Shown piece by piece: positions 50,383 to 60,025 of a stretch of DNA of 64,000 nt. Within the stretch, counting starts at the first letter, position 1. Every line of letters starts with the position of its first letter. The stretch spans positions 62,001 through 126,000 of the forward strand of contig NZ_VDMN01000008.1 of assembly GCF_006335145.1 (NCBI RefSeq), in the 5' to 3' direction. The stretch comes from Aliirhizobium smilacinae (lineage in GTDB: Bacteria; Pseudomonadota; Alphaproteobacteria; Rhizobiales; Rhizobiaceae). The position numbers and the translations under genes were made by a program. The notes beneath the pieces were generated by a model. That model was not told the DNA's origin. It did not search any database and saw only the letters and a list, made by a program, of their open reading frames with translations.

Positions 50383-53300
50383 ATGGTCTGGAAGAATAGC
50401 CCCAAGCGCAGCAAGCAGATGGACGGGGCGCGGTCATTCGCGAGCAAGGCCGGTAACGACTTTCTCGATCCAGCCATTTTGTTTGGACGCGCAAGCGACG
50501 ACGATCTTTCAATCTACTCCCCGGAAATGCTCGGTATTGCGGCCGGGCATGCCGCAAACCGTCTGAAGGCCTGGGACCGGATCCGCGCCGACATCACCGT
50601 CACCCAGATACCCGGCGTCGAGCCTGCCGGCATATCGGTTTGGGTTCTGACCGTGATCGACCGGAATATGCCGTTCCTGTTCGATTCCGTCATGGGCGAG
50701 ATTACAGCCAGCCATCGTGGCATTGCCATGGCCGTGCACCCGATCCTGACGATAGAGCCGGGCAAGGCACCGGTCCTTCGCAGCAATGATGAGCCGACCG
50801 ATCCCGCTCATCAAGTCAGCCTCATTCAGCTGCATATTTCTCAGTTGAACGAAGAGCAGGGCAACCATCTCATCGAACGCATCAGGTTCATCCTGGATCA
50901 GGTGCATCTGGCGATTACCGACTGGTCTGCCATGCTGGACACGCTGGATGGTGCTGCCAAACAGCTCTTGAACGCCAGACCCCGCAAAGGTGCCGACCGC
51001 GAGGAAGCGCTGGCTTTCCTCGACTGGCTGCGGGACGATAATTTCACTTTCCTCGGCATGCGCGAATACGTCTATTCCGGCAAGGGATCCAAGGCGAATG
51101 TAGAACGCGGCAAGGGCAGGGGTCTCGGAACCCTGTCCGACCCGGATGTGCTGGTCTTGCGTCAGGGCAAGGACCAGGTGACGACCACGCCGGAAATTCT
51201 CGAATTCCTCGACGGACCGCAATTTCTCATCGTCGCCAAGGCCAATGTAAAGTCCGTCGTCCATCGGCGCGCCTATATGGACTATATCGGCGTGAAGCGC
51301 TTCGATGAGAGCGGTCACGTCGTTGGCGAGCTACGGATCGTCGGCCTCTTCACGGCAACCGCCTACACCCAGTCCGTTCGCGAAATCCCGTTGCTGAGAT
51401 CGAAGGTCGAGGGCATCGAACAGCATTTCAGTTTCGACCCCTACAGCCATTCCGGCCGGATACTGGAAAACACGCTCGAATCATATCCGCGAGACGACCT
51501 CTTCCAGATCGATGCGGAACTTCTGGCAAAATTCTGCGAACAGATCATGGAACTGAGCGAGAGGCCGCGTGTTCGTGTTCTCGCCCGTATCGACCATTTC
51601 GATCGTTTCGTCTCGACGATCGTTTATGTCCCGCGCGAGGACTACAATTCACTGGTCCGGGAAAAGGTCGGCGCCTATCTCGCGCAGGTGTTTGAAGGGC
51701 ATGTATCTGCCTATTACCCCGCTTTCCCCGAGGGTGGCGTGGCACGCGTCCATTTCATCATCGGACGCCGCGGCGGCAAGACGCCCCGTATCGCCCAGGC
51801 GAAACTCGAGGAAGCAATCCGCCTGATCGCTACGCCTTGGGAAGATCGTTTCTCCCTCCTGGCGGAAAATGGCCCGCGGCTCTCGGTGACAAACGCGTTC
51901 CAGGAAGCCTTCACGCCGGAAGAGACCTTTGCGGACCTGCCGGATATCGCCGCCTGCGCATCCGGCGAGACGATCCGTATCGAATTCTACAAACGCCCGA
52001 CGGATGAAGCCAACAGCGTTTCTCTCAAGATTTTCCACAGCGATCACCATCTCTCGCTCTCGCGCCGCGTGCCGCTTCTGGAAAACCTCGGTTTCCGCGT
52101 GGTCAGCGAGCAGACCTTTGAAATTCACGCCGGTCCGGATGCAAAACTCATCGTCTTGCATGACATGGAGCTTCAGCTCCGCGACAGCCGCGAAATCGAT
52201 CTTCTGCAGGAAGGCCCGCTTCTCGAAGAGGCGTTCCTTCTGGCATTCGAAGGTTTGGTGGACAATGACGGCTTCAACCGTCTCGTGCTGCTCGCCGGGC
52301 TATCGGCACGCGAGACAACTGTTCTTCGCGCCTATGCCCGTTATCTGCGCCAGACGGGTATCGTCTACTCCCAAGCATATATCGCAGATACGCTGGTGAA
52401 ATACCCCGAAGCGGCGTCCATCATCTTCAAGCTTTTCCAAGCCAGTTTCGACCCGGATCTTGCCGAAAAAGCGCGAACGAAGAAGCTGATACAGCTTCAT
52501 GGAGCCATAGAGATCAGCCTTTCAGCTGTCCCAAGCCTTGACGAGGACCGGACGCTGCGGCGCTTCGTCAACGCGATCGATTCGACATTGCGCACCAACT
52601 ATTTCCAGCGCGATGAAAACGGCGCGCCGAAGCGGATGCTGGCCTTCAAGTTCGACCCCGAACTTCTCGATGGCCTGCCGCAGCCTCGCCCGTTCCGCGA
52701 AATGTTCGTTTACGGCACCGAAGTCGAAGGTGTGCACCTGCGCTTCGGCAAGGTCGCACGCGGAGGCCTGCGCTGGTCGGATCGCGGCGAAGACTACCGC
52801 ACCGAGGTCCTCGGCCTCGTCAAAGCCCAACAGGTGAAGAACGCAGTCATCGTGCCGGTCGGCGCGAAGGGTGGGTTCTTCCCCAAAATGCTGCCCTCCG
52901 GCGGCTCCCGCGACGAAATCTTCAACGCCGGCAAGGAAGCCTACAAGACCTATATCCGCACGCTGCTCTCGATCACCGACAACATCGTCGAAGGCGAGAT
53001 CATCGGACCGAAAAACACGATCCGCATCGATGGCGACGATCCCTATTTCGTCGTCGCTGCCGACAAGGGAACGGCGACTTTCTCGGACACGGCAAACGGA
53101 CTGGCGCAGGAAGCAGGCTTCTGGCTGGACGATGCTTTCGCCTCCGGCGGATCGGCAGGTTACGACCACAAGAAAATGGGCATCACCGCCCGCGGCGCGT
53201 GGGAGGCCGTGAAGCGGCATTTCCGTGAGATGGATATCGACATCCAGACCACGCCCTTCAATGTCGTCGGCGTCGGCGACATGTCGGGCGACGTATTCGG

Positions 53301-55143
53301 CAACGGCATGCTGCTCTCGCCGAAGATCCGGCTGATCGCTGCCTTCGATCACCGCGACATCTTCATCGACCCTGACCCGGATACCGAAAAATCCTTCGCC
53401 GAGCGCAGCCGCATGTTCGCCCTGCCGCGTTCAAGCTGGCAGGATTATGATCGCAGCACGCTCTCCGATGGCGCGATGATCATCTCTCGTTCCGAAAAAT
53501 CGGTGAAACTGACCAAGGAAGCGGCAGCGGCGATCGGGCTCGACAAGACGACCGCCACGCCGTTCGAGATCATGACGGCAATCCTGAGAAGCGAAGCAGA
53601 CCTCCTCTGGTTCGGCGGTATCGGCACCTATATCAGGGCAGCCGCGGAGACAGATACGGAAGTCGGCGATCGCGCCAACGATCCGATCCGCGTGACCGCA
53701 GGCGAAGTGCGCGCCAAGGTCATCGGGGAAGGTGCCAATCTTGGCACCACCCAGAAAGGCCGCATCGCCTATTCGCTTGCCGGCGGACGCTGCAATTCCG
53801 ATGCGATCGACAATTCGGCCGGCGTCAATTCTTCCGACGTCGAGGTCAATATCAAGATCGCGCTCAACGCCGCCATGCAGGACGGCCGTCTGAGCCGCGG
53901 CAAACGCAACCAGCTTCTTTCCTCCATGACCGAGGAAGTGGGCGAACTCGTCCTTAGAAACAACTATCTTCAGCCTTTGGCGATCTCGCTCATCGAACGA
54001 AGAGGCGTTACCAACCGCGAGCAGCTCTCGCGTCTGATGTCCGTGCTGGAAGGGCAGGGCAAGCTCAACCGGAAGGTAGAGACCCTTCCAGATGATGCGG
54101 AGCTTGCCGAGCGTTATGCCGCCGGCCGGCCGCTGACACGGCCCGAGATCGGCGTCCTTCTCTCTTATTCGAAGATCGTGCTTTTCGACGCGCTGCTTGA
54201 AAGCACCATTCCGGATGATCCGTATTTTGCGGCTGTTCTGAAAGCCTATTTCCCTGCCAAGATGCAGAAGCCATATGCCGGCGATATCGAAAGCCATCGC
54301 CTGCATCGTGAGATCGTCGCCACCGCACTCGCCAATGAGGCCGTCAATCGCGGCGGCCCCGGATTCGTCCAGATGATGAGTGACATGACCGGTGCCACCG
54401 CGGCCAATGTCGTTAAGGCAACCTTCCTGGTTCGCGATGGCTTCGACCTGCCACGCCTGTGGGACGAGATCGACGCGCTGGACAACCGCATTTCTGGAAA
54501 AGTCCAGAACGATCTACATGCGCAGATCAACCGTATCATCATCGTCGGCACCTACCTTGCTCTCCAGACGCAGATCAGTGCCGCGCCTATGACCGAGGCT
54601 GTTGCCCGGCTCAAGGCTGCGATCAAGGGGTTGCGTGCCACCGTGACGGATGAGGTGATCGCCGAGACCGCACCGCTTGCGGCCGAGCTCGAGGCCCAGG
54701 GCGCACCCGCGGATCTCATCGGCGAAATCCGTATGCTGTCGGCCCTGGTCATCGTTCCGGAGATCATGCTGATCGCCGACCGGACAGGCGAGAGCATGGC
54801 GCGCGCCACGGAAAGCTATTTCAGCGTGACGAAGACCTTCCGCGTCAACCGGCTGATCGTTGCCGGCGAAAGGATCAGCACGTCGGATCACTACGAGAGC
54901 CTGGCGCTATCCCGCGGCCTGCAGCAGCTCGCTTCTGCCCGCCGTGACATCGTCATCACCGCGCTGACGGAACACCGAAAGGAAAAGAAGCCGGTGCAGG
55001 CCTGGATCGCTGCCGATCGTCTGCGTGTGAACCGCATCGGTGCCGAACTCATGACGCTCAGCGAAAGCGGCGACCTGACCCTGCCGAAAGTATCCGTCGC
55101 AGCTGGCCTTCTCGGAGACCTGGCGCATGGGCGGTTGATGTAG
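50383..55143 (+). CDS. gdh: NAD-dependent glutamate dehydrogenase, large (180-kDa) type
   Basis: The 1586-residue protein is the very large NAD-GDH that deaminates glutamate to 2-oxoglutarate, mainly for amino-acid catabolism. The long N-terminal regulatory part (LDWLRDDNFTFLGMREYVYSG, LDGPQFLIVAKANVKSVVHRRAYMDYIGVKRFD) is intact. The dehydrogenase core lies around residues 780-1140 (HLRFGKVARGGLRWSDRGEDYRTEVLGLVKAQQVKNAVIVPVGAKGGF with the substrate lysines, GVGDMSGDVFGNGMLLS, GEGANLGTTQKGRIAY). GGGAGAGG precedes the ATG. It is followed by an MFS gene 14 bp downstream in the same direction. Confidence 0.97.
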   Translation: MVWKNSPKRSKQMDGARSFASKAGNDFLDPAILFGRASDDDLSIYSPEMLGIAAGHAANRLKAWDRIRADITVTQIPGVEPAGISVWVLTVIDRNMPFLFDSVMGEITASHRGIAMAVHPILTIEPGKAPVLRSNDEPTDPAHQVSLIQLHISQLNEEQGNHLIERIRFILDQVHLAITDWSAMLDTLDGAAKQLLNARPRKGADREEALAFLDWLRDDNFTFLGMREYVYSGKGSKANVERGKGRGLGTLSDPDVLVLRQGKDQVTTTPEILEFLDGPQFLIVAKANVKSVVHRRAYMDYIGVKRFDESGHVVGELRIVGLFTATAYTQSVREIPLLRSKVEGIEQHFSFDPYSHSGRILENTLESYPRDDLFQIDAELLAKFCEQIMELSERPRVRVLARIDHFDRFVSTIVYVPREDYNSLVREKVGAYLAQVFEGHVSAYYPAFPEGGVARVHFIIGRRGGKTPRIAQAKLEEAIRLIATPWEDRFSLLAENGPRLSVTNAFQEAFTPEETFADLPDIAACASGETIRIEFYKRPTDEANSVSLKIFHSDHHLSLSRRVPLLENLGFRVVSEQTFEIHAGPDAKLIVLHDMELQLRDSREIDLLQEGPLLEEAFLLAFEGLVDNDGFNRLVLLAGLSARETTVLRAYARYLRQTGIVYSQAYIADTLVKYPEAASIIFKLFQASFDPDLAEKARTKKLIQLHGAIEISLSAVPSLDEDRTLRRFVNAIDSTLRTNYFQRDENGAPKRMLAFKFDPELLDGLPQPRPFREMFVYGTEVEGVHLRFGKVARGGLRWSDRGEDYRTEVLGLVKAQQVKNAVIVPVGAKGGFFPKMLPSGGSRDEIFNAGKEAYKTYIRTLLSITDNIVEGEIIGPKNTIRIDGDDPYFVVAADKGTATFSDTANGLAQEAGFWLDDAFASGGSAGYDHKKMGITARGAWEAVKRHFREMDIDIQTTPFNVVGVGDMSGDVFGNGMLLSPKIRLIAAFDHRDIFIDPDPDTEKSFAERSRMFALPRSSWQDYDRSTLSDGAMIISRSEKSVKLTKEAAAAIGLDKTTATPFEIMTAILRSEADLLWFGGIGTYIRAAAETDTEVGDRANDPIRVTAGEVRAKVIGEGANLGTTQKGRIAYSLAGGRCNSDAIDNSAGVNSSDVEVNIKIALNAAMQDGRLSRGKRNQLLSSMTEEVGELVLRNNYLQPLAISLIERRGVTNREQLSRLMSVLEGQGKLNRKVETLPDDAELAERYAAGRPLTRPEIGVLLSYSKIVLFDALLESTIPDDPYFAAVLKAYFPAKMQKPYAGDIESHRLHREIVATALANEAVNRGGPGFVQMMSDMTGATAANVVKATFLVRDGFDLPRLWDEIDALDNRISGKVQNDLHAQINRIIIVGTYLALQTQISAAPMTEAVARLKAAIKGLRATVTDEVIAETAPLAAELEAQGAPADLIGEIRMLSALVIVPEIMLIADRTGESMARATESYFSVTKTFRVNRLIVAGERISTSDHYESLALSRGLQQLASARRDIVITALTEHRKEKKPVQAWIAADRLRVNRIGAELMTLSESGDLTLPKVSVAAGLLGDLAHGRLM

Positions 55144-55157
55144 GGCGAGGGGGCCGG

Positions 55158-56537
55158 ATGAGCGTTCACGATATCGGTGAAGTGCCGGCCAAAGCGAGCC
55201 GGCGCGGAATCTGGGGCTGGATGCTGTTCGACTGGGCGGCGCAACCCTTTTTCACCGTTGTCACGACCTTCGTCTTCGGCCCCTATTTCGTCGCACGGCT
55301 GACAGAGGACCCAGTCTCGGCACAGGCGGCATGGAGCAACATGGCGACGATCTCCTCGATCGTGATCGCCATCCTGTCGCCGGTTCTCGGCTCGATTGCC
55401 GATCAGTCCGGAGCCCGCAAGCCCTGGATCGCCAGCTTTGCCGTCGTAAAGATCGCGAGCCTGTTGATGTTGTGGTTCGCCGCACCCGGCTCCCCACTGA
55501 TCCTGCCGATCACGCTGATGATCATGGCGTCTATCGCGGCGGAATTTTCGATCGTCTTCAACGATTCCATGATGCCGCGCCTGGTGCCCAGGGACGAAGT
55601 GGGGCGGATTTCCAATATCGCTTGGGGTCTTGGCTATCTCGGCGGCATGATCGTACTGATCGCCGTCGTGACGCTGCTCGCCGCAAATCCGGAAACGGGC
55701 CTCACCCTGATCGGCATTCCTCCACTTTTCGGGCTTGATCCGGCACTCGGCGAGGATGCCCGCATCACCGGCCCGATCGCAGCCCTCTGGTATTTGATTT
55801 TTATACTGCCGATGTTTTTCTTCACTCCGGACGCCAAGAAAGGCCTGCCGCTTGCAGCCGCAGTCCGCTCCGGCATTCAGGAACTGGGCAGCACACTGCA
55901 GGAGCTGAAGCAGCGTCGTGGCCTGACAAAATTCCTCATCGCCCGCATGCTCTACCAGGACGGCGTCAACGGCCTGTTGATCCTCGGCGGCACTTTCGCG
56001 GCCGGCATGTTCGGCTGGGCGACGATCGAGATCGGAATATATGGTATCATTCTGAACGTCGTCGCGATCTTCAGCTGCATCGCTGCCGGCCTGCTGGACC
56101 GGATACTCGGATCCAAGACCGTCATCGTGATAAGCTTGTCCCTGTTGCTCATCGCAACGCTCGGAATCGTGTCCACTCGTCCGGACTCGGTATTCTTCGG
56201 TCTGATGCAGCTTTCGGTGGCAGACAGCGGCGGATTTTTTGGTACGGCGGCTGAAAAGGCCTACATTCTTTTCGGCCTGTTGATCGGCATCGCCTTCGGC
56301 CCGGTCCAGGCCTCGTCGCGATCCTATCTTGCGCGGTCGATCAGTCTTTCGGAGACCGGCCGCTATTTCGGCCTTTACGCGCTATCGGGACGGGCGACGA
56401 GTTTTCTCGCCACCCTGTCCTTTTCGGTCGTCACCTATGCGAGCGGTTCCGCCCATCTCGGCATGGCAATGCTGATCGTCTTTCTGGCGGCTGGATTGGT
56501 GCTGCTTGTCAAAACACCCTATCCAGCCAGCAGGTGA
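55158..56537 (+). CDS. MFS transporter, UMF1 (Atg22-like) family
   Basis: The 459-residue protein has about 12 transmembrane segments and the UMF1 opening GIWGWMLFDWAAQPFFTVVTTFVFGPYFVARL. IADQSGARKPWIASFAVV, FNDSMMPRLVPRDEVGRISNIAWGLGYLGG and SRSYLARSISLSETGRYFGLYALSGRATSF are typical. Members are related to yeast Atg22 (a vacuolar amino-acid exporter); the bacterial substrates are not known. A GAGGG-type site precedes the ATG, and the 14-bp gap to the glutamate dehydrogenase gene suggests co-transcription and perhaps a link to amino-acid use. Confidence 0.93.
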   Translation: MSVHDIGEVPAKASRRGIWGWMLFDWAAQPFFTVVTTFVFGPYFVARLTEDPVSAQAAWSNMATISSIVIAILSPVLGSIADQSGARKPWIASFAVVKIASLLMLWFAAPGSPLILPITLMIMASIAAEFSIVFNDSMMPRLVPRDEVGRISNIAWGLGYLGGMIVLIAVVTLLAANPETGLTLIGIPPLFGLDPALGEDARITGPIAALWYLIFILPMFFFTPDAKKGLPLAAAVRSGIQELGSTLQELKQRRGLTKFLIARMLYQDGVNGLLILGGTFAAGMFGWATIEIGIYGIILNVVAIFSCIAAGLLDRILGSKTVIVISLSLLLIATLGIVSTRPDSVFFGLMQLSVADSGGFFGTAAEKAYILFGLLIGIAFGPVQASSRSYLARSISLSETGRYFGLYALSGRATSFLATLSFSVVTYASGSAHLGMAMLIVFLAAGLVLLVKTPYPASR

Positions 56538-56543
56538 CGTGAC

Positions 56544-56563
56544 TCCGGCTAATTAATGCCGGA
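56544..56563 (-). terminator. Small hairpin between convergent UMF1 and purH genes (weak)
   Basis: TCCGGC (56544-56549) and GCCGGA (56558-56563) form a 6-bp stem with an 8-nt loop TAATTAAT that contains the purH stop codon. No T-run follows, so termination here is uncertain. Confidence 0.25.
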
Positions 56564-58169
56564 AATGGCGCATGCCGGTGAAGACCATGGCGACGTTATG
56601 CTCGTCGGCAGCGGCGATCACTTCCGCATCGCGCATCGAGCCGCCCGGCTGGATGACGGCGGTCGCGCCGGCGGCAATCGCCGAAAGCAGGCCGTCCGCA
56701 AACGGGAAGAAGGCTTCTGAAGCAACAGCCGAGCCCTTTGTCATCGGCTCTGCCCAGCCCATGGCCTTGGCGGCATCCTGTGCCTTGAGGCCAGCGATAC
56801 GGGCGGAATCGATGCGGCTCATCTGGCCGGCGCCGATGCCCGCCGTCTGGCCATCCTTGGCATAGACGATCGCATTCGACTTGACGTGCTTGGCCACCTT
56901 GTAGGCGAACTTCAGGTCTTCCAGTTCCATTTCGGTCGGCGCGCGCTTGGTGACGACCTTGAGATCGACATCCTCGATCACGCCGTTATCGCGCGTCTGG
57001 ACGAGCAGTCCGCCGGCAACCGTTTTTGCGGTAATGCCGCGCGACCGTGGGTCGGGCAGGCCGCCGGTCACGAGCAGGCGCAGGTTCTTCTTTGCAGCGA
57101 TGATGGCCTTGGCTTCATCGGACACGTCCGGCGCGATAATCACTTCGGTGAACAGCTTGACGATCTCTTCCGCGGTTTCTGCGTCCAGCAACTGGTTGAG
57201 CGCGATAATCCCGCCGAAGGCCGAGGTGGAATCGCAGGCGAGCGCACGCAGATAGGCGTCCCTCAACGTCGAGCCGGTCGCTACACCGCACGGGTTGGCG
57301 TGCTTGATGATGGCGCAGGCCGGGCCTTGGTCAGCCGAGAATTCGCCGATCAGCTCGAAAGCGCCGTCTGTATCGTTGATGTTGTTGTAGGAAAGCTGCT
57401 TGCCCTGCAGCAGTGTTGCGGTCGCAACGCCGGGGCGGTTTTCACCGGTGACGTAGAAACCGGCACTCTGATGCGGGTTCTCGCCATAACGCATGGCTTC
57501 CTTCAGCACGCCGCCGATCGTGCGGTAGGCCGGCGTCTCGATTTCCAGCGCTTCGGCAAACCAGTTGGAGATCGCCGTGTCGTAAGCTGCGGTGCGGGCA
57601 TAGGCCTTGGCCGCAAGCTTCTGGCGGAAAGCATAGTCCGTTTCGCCGCCATTGGCCTTGAGCGCATCGATCAACGGCGCGTAATCAGCCGGATCGGTGA
57701 CGATTGCCACATAGGCATGGTTCTTGGCGGAAGCGCGGATCATTGCCGGACCGCCGATATCGATATTCTCGACCGTCGTCGGATAATCGCCGCCGGCAGC
57801 ACGTACCTCCTCGAAGGGATAGAGGTTGATGACGGCGAGATCGATGCCCTCGATCCCATGCTGCTTCATCGCCGCAACATGATCTTCGTCATCACGGATC
57901 GCGAGAAGGCCGCCGTGGACGTTGGGATGCAGCGTCTTGACGCGGCCGTCCATGATTTCCGGAAGACCCGTTACTTCGGAAACATCGGTCACGGCGAGGC
58001 CGGCCGCGGCTATAGCCTTGTGGGTGCCGCCGGTCGACAGAAGCTTGACGCCTTGCTCGGTGAGCGCCTTGGCAAGCTCGATGATGCCGGCCTTGTCCGA
58101 CACGGACAACAATGCGGTGCGAATTTTCACGCGATCGGGGGCGGGGATTTTTTTGGAAGCGACGGCCAT
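56553..58169 (-). CDS. purH: Bifunctional AICAR transformylase / IMP cyclohydrolase
   Basis: PurH performs the last two steps of IMP synthesis. The 538-residue protein has the N-terminal cyclohydrolase domain (ALLSVSDKAGIIELAKALTEQGVKLLSTGGT and GLPEIMDGRVKTLHPNVHGGLLA) and the C-terminal transformylase domain (LRYGENPHQ-type MRYGENPHQSAGFY, IKHANPCGVATG with the catalytic histidine, FPFADGLLSAIAAGATAVIQPGGSMRD). AGGAG precedes the ATG at 58169; a further 24 upstream codons are open but not family-like. It starts the leftward end of the htpX-rsmB-heparinase-purH block. Confidence 0.97.
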   Translation of the reverse strand: MAVASKKIPAPDRVKIRTALLSVSDKAGIIELAKALTEQGVKLLSTGGTHKAIAAAGLAVTDVSEVTGLPEIMDGRVKTLHPNVHGGLLAIRDDEDHVAAMKQHGIEGIDLAVINLYPFEEVRAAGGDYPTTVENIDIGGPAMIRASAKNHAYVAIVTDPADYAPLIDALKANGGETDYAFRQKLAAKAYARTAAYDTAISNWFAEALEIETPAYRTIGGVLKEAMRYGENPHQSAGFYVTGENRPGVATATLLQGKQLSYNNINDTDGAFELIGEFSADQGPACAIIKHANPCGVATGSTLRDAYLRALACDSTSAFGGIIALNQLLDAETAEEIVKLFTEVIIAPDVSDEAKAIIAAKKNLRLLVTGGLPDPRSRGITAKTVAGGLLVQTRDNGVIEDVDLKVVTKRAPTEMELEDLKFAYKVAKHVKSNAIVYAKDGQTAGIGAGQMSRIDSARIAGLKAQDAAKAMGWAEPMTKGSAVASEAFFPFADGLLSAIAAGATAVIQPGGSMRDAEVIAAADEHNVAMVFTGMRHFRH

Positions 58170-58251
58170 AGGTCTCTCCTGAAAGAGCTTGCCACAGAGG
58201 GGCGGGAAGGGGATGGCCGCGGTTAGCACAGCTGGCGCCAAGAGGAAACGC

Positions 58252-59928
58252 CTATTCGCTCCGTCTCAGCATCCAACGGATTTCCCGCAGGCCGGAGACG
58301 GGCACTTCGATTGCCAACTGCTGGCTTGGCCGCATCCCGGAGACATCGGCGAAGAAGATATCCTCGTCGATCAGCACATCGAGCCCCGGCGCCGCGAAGA
58401 TCCAGGTCTCGCCATCCGCAGCGCGCAACGCAACGCTCTCGCCATCCCGGCGGGACAGGTTGATTGCCGGATGAATGTGGAAGCGAACGATGGCCCCCAG
58501 ATTGTCCTTGTCGTTGCCTTCCTCCGGAATGAGGCGATCGCATCCCTTGATCTTGTCGCCACTTGCGCTGAGTGCAAGCTCTCGCTCATGGGTGTATCCA
58601 AAAGCCTCGGCATAGCCATTGTGCCGGGCACGCAGCCAGTCGTTCCCGTGCTTGTCATCCCACCTTTCGACATCGATCTCCGAGACACCCGGCATGAGGA
58701 TCGAGCCCGCAAAAGCCGAGCTGATCACCCGGCTGGAAGATGTTTCCTCGATGATGACGGTCGAATGAGCCGCGGTGGAGCGCGCAAGATGTTTGTAGAA
58801 GCGGTTTGCAAATTTCGGCGAGCCGGAATTGACGATGAAGCGATGGCGACCCGACGACATCTCGAACGAAAGGCAACCCGCATGCGCTCCTCTGGAGGCC
58901 ATGATCGAGCTCGGGCATCCCGTATCGACGATGATGACCGTGTTATCTGCCGAAAGCCGGTGATAATTCATCTGCGGCAATGCCTTGAACGGTTTCCCGG
59001 CAGACTCGTCGTAACGCAGCACTGACATCAGCTCGCTGGCCGAGGTCGAGCCTGCGCCGTTGAACAGCGCAAGATCGCCATCCTGATGGCGAAAGAAGCG
59101 CAAGGCAGGATACATGCGATCGACCGCCGGGATAAGCTTTTGCGGCACATCGTAACCCAGGTTGATATAGGTCTGCCGCAACGGCAAAAGATCGATCAGG
59201 ATATCCAGCATGGCACGCGGGTTGCGGGAAACATGTCCGCCGTCGGCCAGGATCTGGCGGTCGAGCTCCCGATCCAGAAGCGCCGCCTCTCGTTTGATCC
59301 CTGTAATCCGCCTCGGAAGTGACAGCGATGCCATTGCCAGCGCCGTCCTGACCCTGAGCCTGCTTTCGGCATCCGGGCAGCTACCGGCTATCTTCCTGAG
59401 ATAGCTGATCTGGTAAGCAAGGCTCTTCATGAAGCGGCGATAAAAGCCTGCTTCGGCAGCGTGAAGAATGATCGTCGAGTGGGAAAGCCATGCAATCACG
59501 CGTGTCGCCACCACATTCGGCTCCCATCCTATGCCACGACGCCTGCGGCCATGAATGCCGATCCAGTCCGAAACAATGTGTCTGGCATGCGCGCAGCCTG
59601 CCTCGGTCTTCTCCGCACGAATGTGACGAAGCCATCCAAAGCCATGCAGACGCTCGGCAAAAGCGCGCGACGGCAGCTCAAGCTCGAATGGAGAATCTCC
59701 CAATGTTTCGAGAACTCTTCCCGCCAGGGGAAAGCGCCCGTCGAAAATCTCATGCGCGATGAAGGGATCGACGGGGCGCAGGTCGGTCGGGGCAACGATG
59801 AGCCGTTCGGGAACCGAGGAGAGAGGAGCAGACAATGCGACGCGATAAGGTGCGATGCGAAGGCGTAAACGCCGCCGCATTTCCTTCATACCGGAAGCCA
59901 GAAGCCTTCGGCGGTCGGCGAGCCGCAT
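58252..59928 (-). CDS. Heparinase II/III family protein
   Basis: The protein of about 558 residues has an N-terminal helical alginate-lyase-like region (GDSPFELELPSRAFAERLHGFGWLRHIRA, GIGWEPNVVATRVIAWLSH) and a C-terminal heparinase II/III-like beta domain (TVIIVDTGCPSSIMASRGAHAGCLSFEMSSGRHRFIVNSGSPKF, STAAHSTVIIEETSSSRV). Position between rsmB and purH is conserved in many rhizobia, which suggests an endogenous envelope or polysaccharide role rather than heparin use. No signal peptide is seen. ATG 59928 or GTG 59934 may be the start. Confidence 0.88.
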   Translation of the reverse strand: MRLADRRRLLASGMKEMRRRLRLRIAPYRVALSAPLSSVPERLIVAPTDLRPVDPFIAHEIFDGRFPLAGRVLETLGDSPFELELPSRAFAERLHGFGWLRHIRAEKTEAGCAHARHIVSDWIGIHGRRRRGIGWEPNVVATRVIAWLSHSTIILHAAEAGFYRRFMKSLAYQISYLRKIAGSCPDAESRLRVRTALAMASLSLPRRITGIKREAALLDRELDRQILADGGHVSRNPRAMLDILIDLLPLRQTYINLGYDVPQKLIPAVDRMYPALRFFRHQDGDLALFNGAGSTSASELMSVLRYDESAGKPFKALPQMNYHRLSADNTVIIVDTGCPSSIMASRGAHAGCLSFEMSSGRHRFIVNSGSPKFANRFYKHLARSTAAHSTVIIEETSSSRVISSAFAGSILMPGVSEIDVERWDDKHGNDWLRARHNGYAEAFGYTHERELALSASGDKIKGCDRLIPEEGNDKDNLGAIVRFHIHPAINLSRRDGESVALRAADGETWIFAAPGLDVLIDEDIFFADVSGMRPSQQLAIEVPVSGLREIRWMLRRSE

Positions 59929-60025
59929 GGTCACTCTGGTTTCTCCGCCGGAATGGTTGTCGCTAGATCAGCTGAATCAATTTTAGATGGATGGCAAGTA
60001 TGTGGCCGTTATGGTGAACAAAACC

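Noticed and set aside
56886..58226. 446-codon open frame on the plus strand inside purH
   Set aside because: Antisense shadow of purH with no recognisable domain or ribosome site.
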